25,343 nucleotides of DNA from Deltaproteobacteria bacterium (GTDB lineage Bacteria; Desulfobacterota; Desulfuromonadia; Geobacterales; DSM-12255), in contig JAGFXN010000006.1 in the NCBI GenBank assembly GCA_017861215.1, positions 1-25,343 of the forward strand, written 5' to 3'. Under the pieces are notes generated by a model. That model was not told where the DNA came from. It made no database searches and worked only from the letters and a program-made list of their open reading frames with translations. Below are positions 1 through 9,052 of this stretch, piece after piece; position 1 is the stretch's first letter, and every line of letters begins with the position of its first letter. The translations under genes and the position numbers were made by a program.

Positions 1-418
1 GCACTTCAAGCCCGAGGAAAATGGTCATCAGGTCGGTGCCTGCGGCCATCAGCATCATACCGACCGTGGCAAAGAGAATCAGCGGGTAAATTTCGCCCTG
101 ATTGCACCCTTCGCGGACAATATATCTGTCGGTGATCAGAATGCTCATTGCGGCAGAGATCAGGAAAATAACCTTGAAGAATATGGCAAAGTTGTCTTGG
201 ACAATCGTACCGCTGAATCCTTCAAGCGGGTAACCCCATCCTGATACCAGAGAAAAGAGAGTGACGATTATCCCGGCAATGCTGAGGTAACCGAGATACG
301 CCGTGCTCTCCCCCTTTACAAAGACGTTGATCAATAGAAGTGCCATCGCAAAGAGTGAAAGTATCACCTCAGGCGCTATCACAGCCATGTTTATCGCTGG
401 AATAACAATTGTTTCCAT
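1..418 (-). CDS. nuoN: NADH-quinone oxidoreductase subunit N (N-terminal part, cut by window edge)
   Basis: Membrane-arm subunit of complex I, one of the three antiporter-like (Mrp-type) proton-pumping subunits. Only the first 139 codons are in the window; the gene runs off the left edge. The visible part is strongly hydrophobic with four or five membrane segments and ends in FLGLEV, where the Glu matches the conserved helix-5 acidic residue of this family. The ATG at 418 is preceded by GGAGG about 7 bases upstream, which fixes the start. It is the last gene of the nuo operon, 44 bases after nuoM. Identification rests on sequence character and on its position after nuoM; both agree. Confidence 0.93.
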   Translation of the reverse strand, partial: METIVIPAINMAVIAPEVILSLFAMALLLINVFVKGESTAYLGYLSIAGIIVTLFSLVSGWGYPLEGFSGTIVQDNFAIFFKVIFLISAAMSILITDRYIVREGCNQGEIYPLILFATVGMMLMAAGTDLMTIFLGLEV

Positions 419-462
419 CTATTTCCTCCGGTATCTTTTTAGCGGATATTATCTAATAACTG

Positions 463-2079
463 TTACTGCGGATGACCGGCAGGCATCGCTGGATGGCCGG
501 CAGGCATTCCTTCAGGCATCGGCTGGTGTCCGGCGGGCAGCCCGCCTTGCGGCAGCACCGGCATTGCCTGCGGTTGAACAGCGGTAACCGGCTGGGCAAG
601 CCTGGTCTGCTGAATGATTTTATCAAGTGCCGGGGCCATTGTTCTGGTAAAAGGTGTCGGGTAAAGCCCCATGAAGAAAATCATAAAGACCAGTGGAGCC
701 ATAATGGCTATTTCTCGTGCATCAAGATCCAGAAGCTTCTGGTTCTTCGGGTTGTCTAGCTTGCCGAACATTACGCGCTGGAACATCCAGAGCATGTAGA
801 CGGCAGAAAGGATAACCCCGCTGGAGGCGATGATTGCATACCAGCGCAGGTTGCTTTCAAAAGCGCCGATCAGAACCAGGAATTCACCGACAAAGCCGTT
901 CGTTCCCGGAAGTCCGATGGACGAGAAGGTAACAATCATGAAAATAGTAGCAAAGATCGGCATCTGCTTCGAAAGGCCGCCGAAGTCGGTAATGAGACGT
1001 GTATGCCGGCGTTCATAAATGAAACCGACGATAAGGAAGAGTGCGCCGGTGGATACACCGTGATTCAGCATCTGCAGCATGCCGCCCTGCAGGCCCATTT
1101 GATTGAGGGAGAATACCCCGAGCATGACGAAACCGAGGTGGGCTACTGATGAGTAGGCAACCAGCTTCTTCACATCCTCCTGCACCATAGCAACCAGTGA
1201 TGCGTAGATAATGCCGATTACCGAGAGGGTGGCGATCAACGGGGTAAACTTCTCGACGGCATTCGGGAAGAGCGGCATGGCAAAACGAACATAACCGTAG
1301 GTACCCATTTTGAGGAGGACAGCGGCAAGTATTACCGAACCGGCTGTAGGAGCTTCTGTATGGGCATCCGGCAACCAGGTGTGCAGCGGAAACATCGGCA
1401 CCTTGATGGCAAAGGCAAGGGCAAAGGCCAGAAACATCCAGGTCTGGGTAGTCGGGTCAAGGTTCATGCCGAAGAAATTAAGGAGACTGAAATCCGTAAC
1501 TCCCATACTCAGCCCCTTGAAGTAGAGGACGATCAGGGCAACAAGCATGAGCAGCGAGCCGACCATGGTGTAGATGAAGAACTTGACTGCAGCGTAAATC
1601 CGGTTCTTGCCGCCCCAGATGCCGATGATGAAGTACATCGGGATCAGCATGACTTCCCAGAAGATGTAGAAGAGAAAAAGGTCAATCGATATGAACGCGC
1701 CGATCATGCCGACCTGGAGCAGAAGCAGGCAGGCCATGTACCCTTTCACCTTTTCTTCCACAGCTTTCCAGGTGGAGAGCACGGCAATCGGCATGATGAA
1801 CGTGGTAAGCATTACCAGCCAGAGGCTGATGCCGTCAATACCGACATGATAGTTCATCCGGAACGGACCTGCCTGTATCCAGGGCATGTTCAGAACAAAC
1901 TGATAGTCGGCATTGGTAACGAAGCCGGTAACCAGCGGCAGCGACACAAGGAAAGTAAGGATTGTCACTGCAAGGGTGAACCCTCTCAACAGTCCATGAT
2001 TCTCGCCGGGGATGAACAACAGCACGAGTACCCCCGCGAGAGGGAGAAAGGTTATCAGGCTGAGAATAACTTCATTCAT
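463..2079 (-). CDS. nuoM: NADH-quinone oxidoreductase subunit M, with unusual Pro/Met/His-rich tail
   Basis: Antiporter-like proton-pumping subunit of the complex I membrane arm, 538 residues and about 14 membrane helices. Visible family marks are FWEVMLIPMYFIIGIWGG (conserved Glu of helix 5) and KVPMFPLHTWLPDAHTEAP (conserved Lys and the discontinuous helix 7 region), then VAYSSVAHLGFVMLG. Start ATG at 2079 has AAAGGAG 9 bases upstream. The last 45 or so residues, after the final helix, are not typical of NuoM: they are rich in Pro, Met, Gly and His and contain three copies of PAGH. The tail is encoded by partly repeated DNA at 470-511. It should lie in an aqueous compartment; its function is unknown. 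Confidence 0.97.
   Translation of the reverse strand: MNEVILSLITFLPLAGVLVLLFIPGENHGLLRGFTLAVTILTFLVSLPLVTGFVTNADYQFVLNMPWIQAGPFRMNYHVGIDGISLWLVMLTTFIMPIAVLSTWKAVEEKVKGYMACLLLLQVGMIGAFISIDLFLFYIFWEVMLIPMYFIIGIWGGKNRIYAAVKFFIYTMVGSLLMLVALIVLYFKGLSMGVTDFSLLNFFGMNLDPTTQTWMFLAFALAFAIKVPMFPLHTWLPDAHTEAPTAGSVILAAVLLKMGTYGYVRFAMPLFPNAVEKFTPLIATLSVIGIIYASLVAMVQEDVKKLVAYSSVAHLGFVMLGVFSLNQMGLQGGMLQMLNHGVSTGALFLIVGFIYERRHTRLITDFGGLSKQMPIFATIFMIVTFSSIGLPGTNGFVGEFLVLIGAFESNLRWYAIIASSGVILSAVYMLWMFQRVMFGKLDNPKNQKLLDLDAREIAIMAPLVFMIFFMGLYPTPFTRTMAPALDKIIQQTRLAQPVTAVQPQAMPVLPQGGLPAGHQPMPEGMPAGHPAMPAGHPQ
470..511. repeat. Two tandem 21-bp units encoding the NuoM tail
   Basis: Positions 470-490 and 491-511 are two adjacent 21-base units that match at 18 of 21 positions (core CCGGCAGGCAT). 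Degenerate further copies follow to about 540. Read on the minus strand they give the MPAGHP-type repeats at the end of NuoM. The length is a multiple of three, so copy number could change without breaking the frame. Confidence 0.6.
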
Positions 2080-2117
2080 TGAATCTGCTCCTTTATTATC
2101 TCAACAGTCAAAGTCTC

Positions 2118-4112
2118 TTAACGGAACACATAAAAAGCTAGGATCGCTACTACGCCAAGTGCCATCCCCATAGCATAGTTATGCACATAGCCGGACTGAA
2201 GTCCCTTTAGTGCGGCGGCAAAACCCATCACCAGCTTCGCGGTTCCGTTGACAACTCCGTCAACAATCACTACGTCAAACCCTTTCCAGAGAAGATTGCC
2301 GAACGCTTTGCAAGGGTTAACGAAGATAAAATCGTACAGTTCGTCGATGTACCATTTGTTAAAGACGAATCTGTACAGTGTCGGGAACGTTGCGGTGAAC
2401 TTCTCCGGAAGACTCCTGTTGGCCATATACATGGTAAATGCAATGGAAATACCGATGAGGGCAATGACTACCGAGCCGGCCATCAGCCCGAACTCAAGCG
2501 CATGGGAATGATGTGCGCCAGTGTGAGCATATTGTTTGCCATATTCGTTCGCAAGTTCAAAGACAGGATCAAGCCAGTGCTCGAAATAGTTGGGCAGCAT
2601 ACCCAGCAGTTTCGGCATGCCGATATAGCCGCCGACCACTGCGAGCAAGCCAAGTACCATTAGCGGGATGGTAATTACCAGCGGTGACTCGTGGAGATAC
2701 TCCTTGACCTTCGGGTTGATCCGGCACTCACCGAAGAAGGTCATGAATACCAGCCGGAACATGTAGAACGCCGTAAAGCATGCGGCAACACAGCCGACAC
2801 CCCAAAGGACTATATTCACTCCGCCGTGATACGGGTTGGCAAATGCCTGCCAGAGAATCTCGTCCTTGGAGAAGAAGCCGGAGAAACCGGGGATACCGGC
2901 AATGGCTATGGTAGACACAAGGAAAGTAATGAAGGTAATCGGCAGCGCCTTACGCAGGCCCCCCATATTGCGCATGTCCTGCGCATCGTCATGGAGGTGC
3001 CCTTTATGCAGGGCATGGTGCATGGCATGGATGACCGAACCGGACCCGAGGAACAGGCAGGCCTTGAAGAAAGCGTGGGTCATCAGGTGGAAGATACCGG
3101 CACCGAAAGCTCCGACCCCCATTGCCAGAAACATGAACCCCAACTGGGAAACGGTCGAGTATGCCAGAACTCTCTTGATATCATTCTGGGCGGTACCGAT
3201 GGTAGCAGCAAAGATCGCTGTAGCTGCGCCGACTACAGCAACCACCAGCATTGTCTCCGGAGCCTTGATGAAGACGAAACTCATTCTGCCGATCATGTAC
3301 ACACCGGCGGTAACCATGGTGGCGGCATGGATGAGTGCCGATACCGGTGTCGGACCTTCCATCGCGTCAGGCAGCCAGGTAAAGAGTGGAATCTGGGCTG
3401 ATTTACCGGTAGCACCGACAAAGAAGCAGAGCGTAGCGATAGTGACGATGCCACCATAAGGGAGGAGGTGGGAGGCTGCCTTAATTTCAACGAAATTGAC
3501 TGTCCAGATATTGTGATTACTGCCAAGCCACCAGTACAGCAGAAAAAGCCCGAGGAGAAAGCCGAAGTCACCGACCCTGTTCATGACGAAGGCTTTCTTG
3601 GCAGCATCGCCGGCCGACTTCTTCTCAAAGTAATAACCGATCAGCAGGTAGGAACAGAGACCAACTCCCTCCCAGCCGATGAACATGACAAGCATGTTGG
3701 CGCCGAGTACAAGGAGAAGCATCGACATGCAGAAAAGATTCAGGTAGGCGAAGAATCGGTAAAACCCCTCTTCGCCATGCATGTAGCCGATTGAGTAGAG
3801 GTGGATGAGCGTACCGACTCCGGTAACTACCATAATCATGACAGCGGATAAAGGGTCCACCAGAAAAGCCATGTCAGCCTTGAAACTGCCGGCCTGGATC
3901 CAGGTGTATACCACCTTCTCGAATACCCTCTGTTCGGCGGGCATACCGACCAACTGCATCAGGATTCCACAGGAGACGAGAAACGACAGGAATATCATCA
4001 GCGTGCCGAGGCCGCCGATAACCGTCTCGTTCTTGATCTTCTTGCCGAATAAGCCGTTGATCAGAAAGCCGATCAGTGGAAAGAGTGGTATGAGCCATAC
4101 ATTGTCAAGCAT
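2118..4112 (-). CDS. nuoL: NADH-quinone oxidoreductase subunit L
   Basis: Distal antiporter-like proton-pumping subunit of complex I, 664 residues, with the long C-terminal extension that forms the lateral helix along the membrane arm. Marks seen: FIGWEGVGLCSYLLIGYYFE (helix-5 Glu), GKSAQIPLFTWLPDAMEGPTP (Lys plus the LPDAMEGPTPVSALIHAATMVTAG signature region near residues 240-270), and LAYSTVSQLGFMFLA. There is a His-rich loop HAMHHALHKGHLHDD at about residue 360, which is common in NuoL. Start ATG at 4112 has AAGGAG 7-8 bases upstream. It lies between nuoK and nuoM with short gaps. Confidence 0.98.
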   Translation of the reverse strand: MLDNVWLIPLFPLIGFLINGLFGKKIKNETVIGGLGTLMIFLSFLVSCGILMQLVGMPAEQRVFEKVVYTWIQAGSFKADMAFLVDPLSAVMIMVVTGVGTLIHLYSIGYMHGEEGFYRFFAYLNLFCMSMLLLVLGANMLVMFIGWEGVGLCSYLLIGYYFEKKSAGDAAKKAFVMNRVGDFGFLLGLFLLYWWLGSNHNIWTVNFVEIKAASHLLPYGGIVTIATLCFFVGATGKSAQIPLFTWLPDAMEGPTPVSALIHAATMVTAGVYMIGRMSFVFIKAPETMLVVAVVGAATAIFAATIGTAQNDIKRVLAYSTVSQLGFMFLAMGVGAFGAGIFHLMTHAFFKACLFLGSGSVIHAMHHALHKGHLHDDAQDMRNMGGLRKALPITFITFLVSTIAIAGIPGFSGFFSKDEILWQAFANPYHGGVNIVLWGVGCVAACFTAFYMFRLVFMTFFGECRINPKVKEYLHESPLVITIPLMVLGLLAVVGGYIGMPKLLGMLPNYFEHWLDPVFELANEYGKQYAHTGAHHSHALEFGLMAGSVVIALIGISIAFTMYMANRSLPEKFTATFPTLYRFVFNKWYIDELYDFIFVNPCKAFGNLLWKGFDVVIVDGVVNGTAKLVMGFAAALKGLQSGYVHNYAMGMALGVVAILAFYVFR

Positions 4113-4157
4113 TACGGACTCCTTGAGTAAAATGATTCTTTTGCAGCACTGCCCTGA

Positions 4158-4460
4158 CTACCACTTCAGCATGTTCATGTCTTCAACATCGTTTGATTCG
4201 CGGTTCTTGTAAAAGGCAATCATCAACGCCAGACCGACAGCAGCCTCGGCAGCCGCAACAGTCATTATGAAGAAGACAAAAACCTGTCCGTCGAGATTCC
4301 CCAGGAACCTTGAAAAGGCGATAAAAGTGAGATTGACCGCATTCAGCATCAATTCAACACACATGAAGATGACGATGGCATTCCTGCGAGTAAGAACACC
4401 GATCATGCCGATAGCAAACAGAATTGCGCTTAAGATGAGGTAGCCGTTAAGTGAAACCAT
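4158..4460 (-). CDS. nuoK: NADH-quinone oxidoreductase subunit K
   Basis: Small membrane-arm subunit of complex I, 100 residues, the usual family length, with three membrane helices. It carries the two conserved membrane Glu residues of the family (MCVELMLNAVNL and AAAEAAVGLAL) that belong to the chain of charged residues coupling quinone reduction to proton pumping. The ATG at 4460 has AGGAG 8 bases upstream. It follows nuoJ by 18 bases and precedes nuoL. No irregularities. Confidence 0.97.
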   Translation of the reverse strand: MVSLNGYLILSAILFAIGMIGVLTRRNAIVIFMCVELMLNAVNLTFIAFSRFLGNLDGQVFVFFIMTVAAAEAAVGLALMIAFYKNRESNDVEDMNMLKW

Positions 4461-4478
4461 GTCTATATCTCCTGACTG

Positions 4479-4982
4479 CTACAGTTTTTTCTTGGAGAGA
4501 ATAACTGCGCCAATAATTGCTACCAGCAACAGCACCGAGGTAATCTCGAACGGAAGAAGAAACTCGGTATAAAGAGACTTGCCGATAAGCTCGGTATGTC
4601 CGACTTTAGCGATCAAAGCGGAGTCAACAACACCTTTCGTGCCGGTAAGGGAACTTCTCCAGAGCAGATACCAGGTCTGAATGAGCAGCAGGACTCCGGT
4701 CATAACACCGAGGAAAAGAGCATGGTTAGTCCTTCCGCCTGACTCGCTCTTGAGATTAAGGAGCATGATGACGAAGACAATCAGAACCATTATGGCGCCG
4801 GCATAGACTATGATCTGAATGGCAGCCATGAAATGAGCTTCAAGCATGACATAAAGGGTGGCAAGACAGAAGAAAGTCATGATTAGCGACAGGGCGCTGT
4901 TAATCGGGTTCTTGTTGGTTATCACCAGTATGCTGGAGATGATGGCGATTGCAGCCACAAGGCTGAAAAACAAGGTTTCCAT
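4479..4982 (-). CDS. nuoJ: NADH-quinone oxidoreductase subunit J
   Basis: Membrane-arm subunit of complex I, 167 residues with five predicted helices. The segment AAIQIIVYAGAIMVLIVFVIM near residues 53-73 is the conserved third helix of NuoJ, which holds a pi-bulge in solved structures and takes part in the coupling chain. The start ATG at 4982 has AAAGGAG 6 bases upstream. It lies 10 bases after nuoI and before nuoK, in the standard order. Confidence 0.97.
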   Translation of the reverse strand: METLFFSLVAAIAIISSILVITNKNPINSALSLIMTFFCLATLYVMLEAHFMAAIQIIVYAGAIMVLIVFVIMLLNLKSESGGRTNHALFLGVMTGVLLLIQTWYLLWRSSLTGTKGVVDSALIAKVGHTELIGKSLYTEFLLPFEITSVLLLVAIIGAVILSKKKL

Positions 4983-4992
4983 TGCTGCTCCT

Positions 4993-5391
4993 TTATTTCT
5001 TTTCTAGCAGTCTTTCTTTATTAAATACAAAATCGGAACGCTGGTAACTGGCAAGTTCAAAGGTCTGAGTCATGCCGATAGCATCAACCGGACAAGCTTC
5101 TACGCAGTAACCGCAAAAGATGCAGCGGAGCATGTCGATTTCGTACCTGGCGGCAAACTTGTCATGGTTTGCGTCCTCGCCGGCTTCAACCGTGATACAC
5201 TTTGCCGGACAGACAGTCGGGCATAGGTAGCAGGCGACACATTTGGCGCTGTTGTGCGAAACCTTCAGCGTGTGAAGTCCGCGAAAATTCGGTGCAACCA
5301 CCGGCCTCTCTTCCGGGTACTGGAGAGTAATCGGTTTCTTGAAGAGATGTTGCAGTGTTATCAGCAGACCTTTAATAAGGGGTACAATCAT
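4993..5391 (-). CDS. nuoI: NADH-quinone oxidoreductase subunit I (2x[4Fe-4S])
   Basis: Peripheral-arm iron-sulfur subunit carrying clusters N6a and N6b, which pass electrons towards N2 in NuoB. It has 132 residues. Cysteines fall in two 8Fe ferredoxin motifs: C51-x2-C54-x2-C57-x3-C61-P and C90-x2-C93-x2-C96-x3-C100-P. The first 35 residues form the amphipathic N-terminal part that binds the membrane arm. The ATG at 5391 has an AGAGG sequence about 9 bases upstream. It is 43 bases after nuoH. Confidence 0.98.
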   Translation of the reverse strand: MIVPLIKGLLITLQHLFKKPITLQYPEERPVVAPNFRGLHTLKVSHNSAKCVACYLCPTVCPAKCITVEAGEDANHDKFAARYEIDMLRCIFCGYCVEACPVDAIGMTQTFELASYQRSDFVFNKERLLEKK

Positions 5392-5434
5392 TTGCGTATC
5401 CTCTCCACAGATTCAGTCGGGGACTTAATGTATA

Positions 5435-6481
5435 CTACTTCTGAAAAAGCGTGATCCAGAATGCATTCCCCATGATAAGAAACAGGGTCAGCGGCAAAAA
5501 GACCTTCCAGCCAAGCTTCATCAGCTGGTCGTAGCGGTAGCGTGGGTATGTTGCCCGTATCCAGATACAAATGAACATGAGAACATAGACCTTGGCAATG
5601 AAGTTGAGAACAGAAGGCAACGGCCCGTGCCAGCCGCCCAGAAAAAGGGTTGTTGTTACGGCACAGACTGTCACCATATTGGCATACTCTGCCATGAAAA
5701 ACATGGCGTACTTCATGCTCGAATACTCGGTGCAGAAGCCGGAAACAAGTTCTGTCTCCGCTTCAGGGAGGTCGAACGGTGTCCGGTTGATTTCAGCCAG
5801 TGAACAGATGAAGAATAGTATCCCGGCAACGAACAGGAACGGATTGCGGAAGATATACCAGCCGAAAAGTCCCGCCTGGTCGGCAACTATCGCCTGCAGG
5901 GAAAGCGACTGGGAGACCATGAAGACGCAGACTATCGCCAGCCCGGCAGCAAGTTCGTAGGAAATCATCTGGGCAGAGGCGCGCAGGCCACCAAGCAGGG
6001 AGTATTTGCTGTTTGACGACCATCCGGCCAGAACAATGCCGTATACGCCGAGAGAAGCCATGGCCAGGATATAAAGAACACCGATATTGAGGTCAAAGAC
6101 TGTCCCGGTCTGGTCAGCGTAGGCAGCTATCTGCAGAGGCACCTTGTACCCCATCACTTCGATGGTATCCCCGAAAGGGATGACAGCAAAGGAAATGAAA
6201 GCCGTAATCAGGGCGACGAGCGGTGCCAGAACAAAAGCGAACTTGCTCGCCTCCGCCGGGATGATCTCCTCCTTGAAGAAGAGCTTCAGTCCGTCGGCAA
6301 TCGGCTGCAGAAGCCCGATAGGGCCGGTTCTGTTCGGTCCGATCCGCACCTGCATATGACCGATGATCTTCCGCTCGGCGTAGGTGGCATAGGCAACGGT
6401 AAGCAGAACGAAAACAAATGCCACAAGCACTTTTAGTATCATTGCTCCGTAGTATATGAGCGGTAGTCCTAATATTTCCAT
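5435..6481 (-). CDS. nuoH: NADH-quinone oxidoreductase subunit H
   Basis: Membrane subunit that forms the quinone-binding entrance and joins the peripheral and membrane arms of complex I. 348 residues, eight or so helices. Conserved parts seen: ERKIIGHMQVRIGPNRTGP (residues about 34-52), GWSSNSKYSLLGGLRASAQM in the second loop, and DLPEAETELVSGFCTEYSSM, which supplies the acidic loop at the quinone cavity. The start ATG at 6481 has GAGG 6 bases upstream. It follows nuoG by 50 bases. Confidence 0.98.
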   Translation of the reverse strand: MEILGLPLIYYGAMILKVLVAFVFVLLTVAYATYAERKIIGHMQVRIGPNRTGPIGLLQPIADGLKLFFKEEIIPAEASKFAFVLAPLVALITAFISFAVIPFGDTIEVMGYKVPLQIAAYADQTGTVFDLNIGVLYILAMASLGVYGIVLAGWSSNSKYSLLGGLRASAQMISYELAAGLAIVCVFMVSQSLSLQAIVADQAGLFGWYIFRNPFLFVAGILFFICSLAEINRTPFDLPEAETELVSGFCTEYSSMKYAMFFMAEYANMVTVCAVTTTLFLGGWHGPLPSVLNFIAKVYVLMFICIWIRATYPRYRYDQLMKLGWKVFLPLTLFLIMGNAFWITLFQK

Positions 6482-6531
6482 GCTATCCTCTTCCCCTCTT
6501 CCAGAATGTTATATCTGTGACGAAGAATCTT

Positions 6532-9012
6532 CTATTTGCTGACTGTTACGTAGGTTACAGGAGACCCGGTTGCAATGTTGTTGATTGAGTTGCTGTCAAA
6601 GTGATACGGAGCAAAGACAACTCCTTCCGGCATACGGAGCCCGACTTTAACCGGCAGAGAAAGCTCACCGCTGGCAGATTTTACCTTTACCGTATCCCCT
6701 TCAGCAACACCCAGCCTGGCTGCATCCTTACGTCCCAGTTCGATGTATTGCTCAGGGCAGACCAACATCGGTCCCTCGCCAAAACGTGACATCGTCCCGC
6801 AGTGATAAAGAGCACTGCCGATTACAAGAGCGAATTTTCCCTGTTCCGCAGCAGGCGCAGACCCGGTAACCGCGACAAGTTTCGGTGCAATGTTAACAGG
6901 ATAGACGCTACCGTCATCGCCCAGGTTCTCGAATGTCAGACCTTCGTAACCAGATGTCGTGGCTGCAATCTCTTTAAGGAGTTCGGCGGCATCAGAAGAA
7001 ACGGCTGCACCTGAAAGTTTGCCTATCAGTCCGGCAAAGATTTCCCGGTCACTCCTTGACAGTCCAACAGCCTTGACAGCCTTTCTGATACGCTGCACGG
7101 CACGACCGGCGCTGGTGAAGGTGCCGCATTTTTCGGCAAACGACTTTACCGGCAGAACGACGTCAGCCATTTGGGCTGTTTCAGTCAGGAAAAGATCCTG
7201 GACAATAAGGAACGGCACAGCATCAAGGGCTTTTACGATCTTTGCCCTGTCAGGATAGGAGACAACAGGATTTTCACCGGCAACATACAGCAACTTGACC
7301 GCTCCGCTCATGCAGCCATCGATAATCGCCGCGGCGTCCCTGCCACCGGAGGTCGGGTGGATGCCCAGGTCGGCAGCCCCCTGACTGTTATTCTTCTCGG
7401 CAAGAATAAGGAGGCCGCAGCCCTCCTTGCCAACTTTACCGGTAAGAATAGCAAGGTTCGCCAGCGCCTGCGCCAGTGCCTTGCCATGACCCGGATAGGC
7501 AAGGCCGAGAGGCATAAGGATGAGAGCCTTGTCAGCCTTCGCATAGTCACGGGCAAGCTCTCTGATTGTCTCTGTAGGAATCCCTGTCGATTCTGAAGCA
7601 CTGTCGAGAGAAATTTCAGCAAGTGCCTTGTTGAGAGCTTCGAAGCCCTGTGCCGAGCTGTCCGCCAGGCCTTCGTCAACCAGTACCTTTGCAATGGCAT
7701 TGACAAGCGCAACTTCGCTGGCCGGCTTATGTACATAGGTCGTTGCGTCAGGAAGCTTTGACAGCTTGCCGCTCTTGTCAGAGATTATTCTTAAATCCAC
7801 CCCTTTACGCTTGACGCCGAGATTGATCTCGAAGCCGATAACAGGATGTGTTTCATAGGCATCGGTCTTGACAACAAGGAGCAGGTCAGTCTTCTGGATG
7901 TCAGCGATGACTGAAGGGGATGAGGTAATGCCGAAACTCTCTTTCATCCCTTGGGTAAGAGCTGCGTGAGCATAGCCGGCTGAATGGTCAATGCTGTCTG
8001 TGCCGACTGTACCCTTGAAGAGCTTTCTGAAAAGGAGCAGCTCCTCATTTGTTAGTCTCGGGGTCACGAGACCGGCAATGGCGGATGCATCGGCTGATTT
8101 TTGCTCCGCAAGTTTGGCAGCAATCAATGCAAGCGCTTCATCCCAGGCAGCAGGCACAAGCCCGCCATTTTTACGGATCAGAGGTGTTTGCAGACGCTTC
8201 TCGCTGTTAACAAACTGATAGGCAAAGCGGCCGCGGCCGCAGAGCTGGCCGTTGTGAAACCCCTGGTCCTCATCGTAGATAGTCGTCAGGACCTTGTCGT
8301 CCTTGACACCAAGAGTCAGCTGGCAGCCAGTTGCGCAGTACGAGCAGACAGACTTGACCTTTTTTAGCGCCCACCATCTGGCCTTGAACTTGAACGGCTT
8401 GGCAAGCAGCGCACCAACCGGGCAGACAGAAATGCAGGAGCCGCAGTATTCGCAGTCGAGCTTACCGTCAAAAGGTGTGCCGATTTTTGCCTCAATACCG
8501 CGGTTTACAAATGAGTAGGCTCCGAAGGAAACTATTTCATCACAAATACGCGCGCATTTGCCGCAGTGAATACAGCGGTTCTGATCACGCTCAATGAGTG
8601 GGTTGTCGTAGTCGATCTCCCAGCGAAACTTTTCGTCAGTGAAATCATTTCTATCAACTTTATATTCGTAGGTAAGGTTCTGTAGATCACAGTCTCCGGC
8701 AGCATCACAGACAGGACAATCAAGCGGATGCTTGAGCAGGAGCAGTTCAAGAACAAGTTTTCTGGCTTTGATAATCTCATCAGTGGTTGTACGGACAATC
8801 ATCCCCTCAGATACAGGAGTTGTACAAGCCGGGATAAGACGCCCTTTCATCTGCTCGACTTCAACCAGACACATACGACAACCGCCGAACGGATGCAGCT
8901 TCTTGTCATGGCAGAGTATCGGTATCCGAATGCCGGCAGCCTTGGCAGCATCGTATATCGTAGCATCTGGAGCTACGGCAACCTGTATGTCGTCTATAGT
9001 AAGATTAACCAT
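6532..9012 (-). CDS. nuoG: NADH-quinone oxidoreductase subunit G
   Basis: Large peripheral-arm iron-sulfur subunit, 826 residues from the ATG at 9012. A longer frame opens at a TTG (9033), but the ATG has GAGG 5 bases upstream and begins the fold directly, so I choose it. Order of domains: a [2Fe-2S] ferredoxin fold (C34, C45, C48, C63); a His/Cys3 motif HPLDCPVCDAAGDC for cluster N5; two [4Fe-4S] motifs CIHCGKCARIC and CEYCGSCISVC; a further CSYCATGC plus a Cys in QLCGRGR, matching the off-pathway cluster N7 present only in some bacteria; then a molybdopterin-oxidoreductase-like domain and a C-terminal dinucleotide-binding-like domain. No molybdenum cofactor is expected. Confidence 0.97.
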   Translation of the reverse strand: MVNLTIDDIQVAVAPDATIYDAAKAAGIRIPILCHDKKLHPFGGCRMCLVEVEQMKGRLIPACTTPVSEGMIVRTTTDEIIKARKLVLELLLLKHPLDCPVCDAAGDCDLQNLTYEYKVDRNDFTDEKFRWEIDYDNPLIERDQNRCIHCGKCARICDEIVSFGAYSFVNRGIEAKIGTPFDGKLDCEYCGSCISVCPVGALLAKPFKFKARWWALKKVKSVCSYCATGCQLTLGVKDDKVLTTIYDEDQGFHNGQLCGRGRFAYQFVNSEKRLQTPLIRKNGGLVPAAWDEALALIAAKLAEQKSADASAIAGLVTPRLTNEELLLFRKLFKGTVGTDSIDHSAGYAHAALTQGMKESFGITSSPSVIADIQKTDLLLVVKTDAYETHPVIGFEINLGVKRKGVDLRIISDKSGKLSKLPDATTYVHKPASEVALVNAIAKVLVDEGLADSSAQGFEALNKALAEISLDSASESTGIPTETIRELARDYAKADKALILMPLGLAYPGHGKALAQALANLAILTGKVGKEGCGLLILAEKNNSQGAADLGIHPTSGGRDAAAIIDGCMSGAVKLLYVAGENPVVSYPDRAKIVKALDAVPFLIVQDLFLTETAQMADVVLPVKSFAEKCGTFTSAGRAVQRIRKAVKAVGLSRSDREIFAGLIGKLSGAAVSSDAAELLKEIAATTSGYEGLTFENLGDDGSVYPVNIAPKLVAVTGSAPAAEQGKFALVIGSALYHCGTMSRFGEGPMLVCPEQYIELGRKDAARLGVAEGDTVKVKSASGELSLPVKVGLRMPEGVVFAPYHFDSNSINNIATGSPVTYVTVSK

Positions 9013-9052
9013 CTCGACCTCTGTCTCCCTCAAAATTTCTCAGGTGAAGCTG

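Noticed and set aside
1360..2082. 240-codon open frame on the plus strand, opposite nuoM
   Set aside because: Antisense shadow of a clear NuoM gene; the translation is charged, His/Glu-rich and shows no domain.
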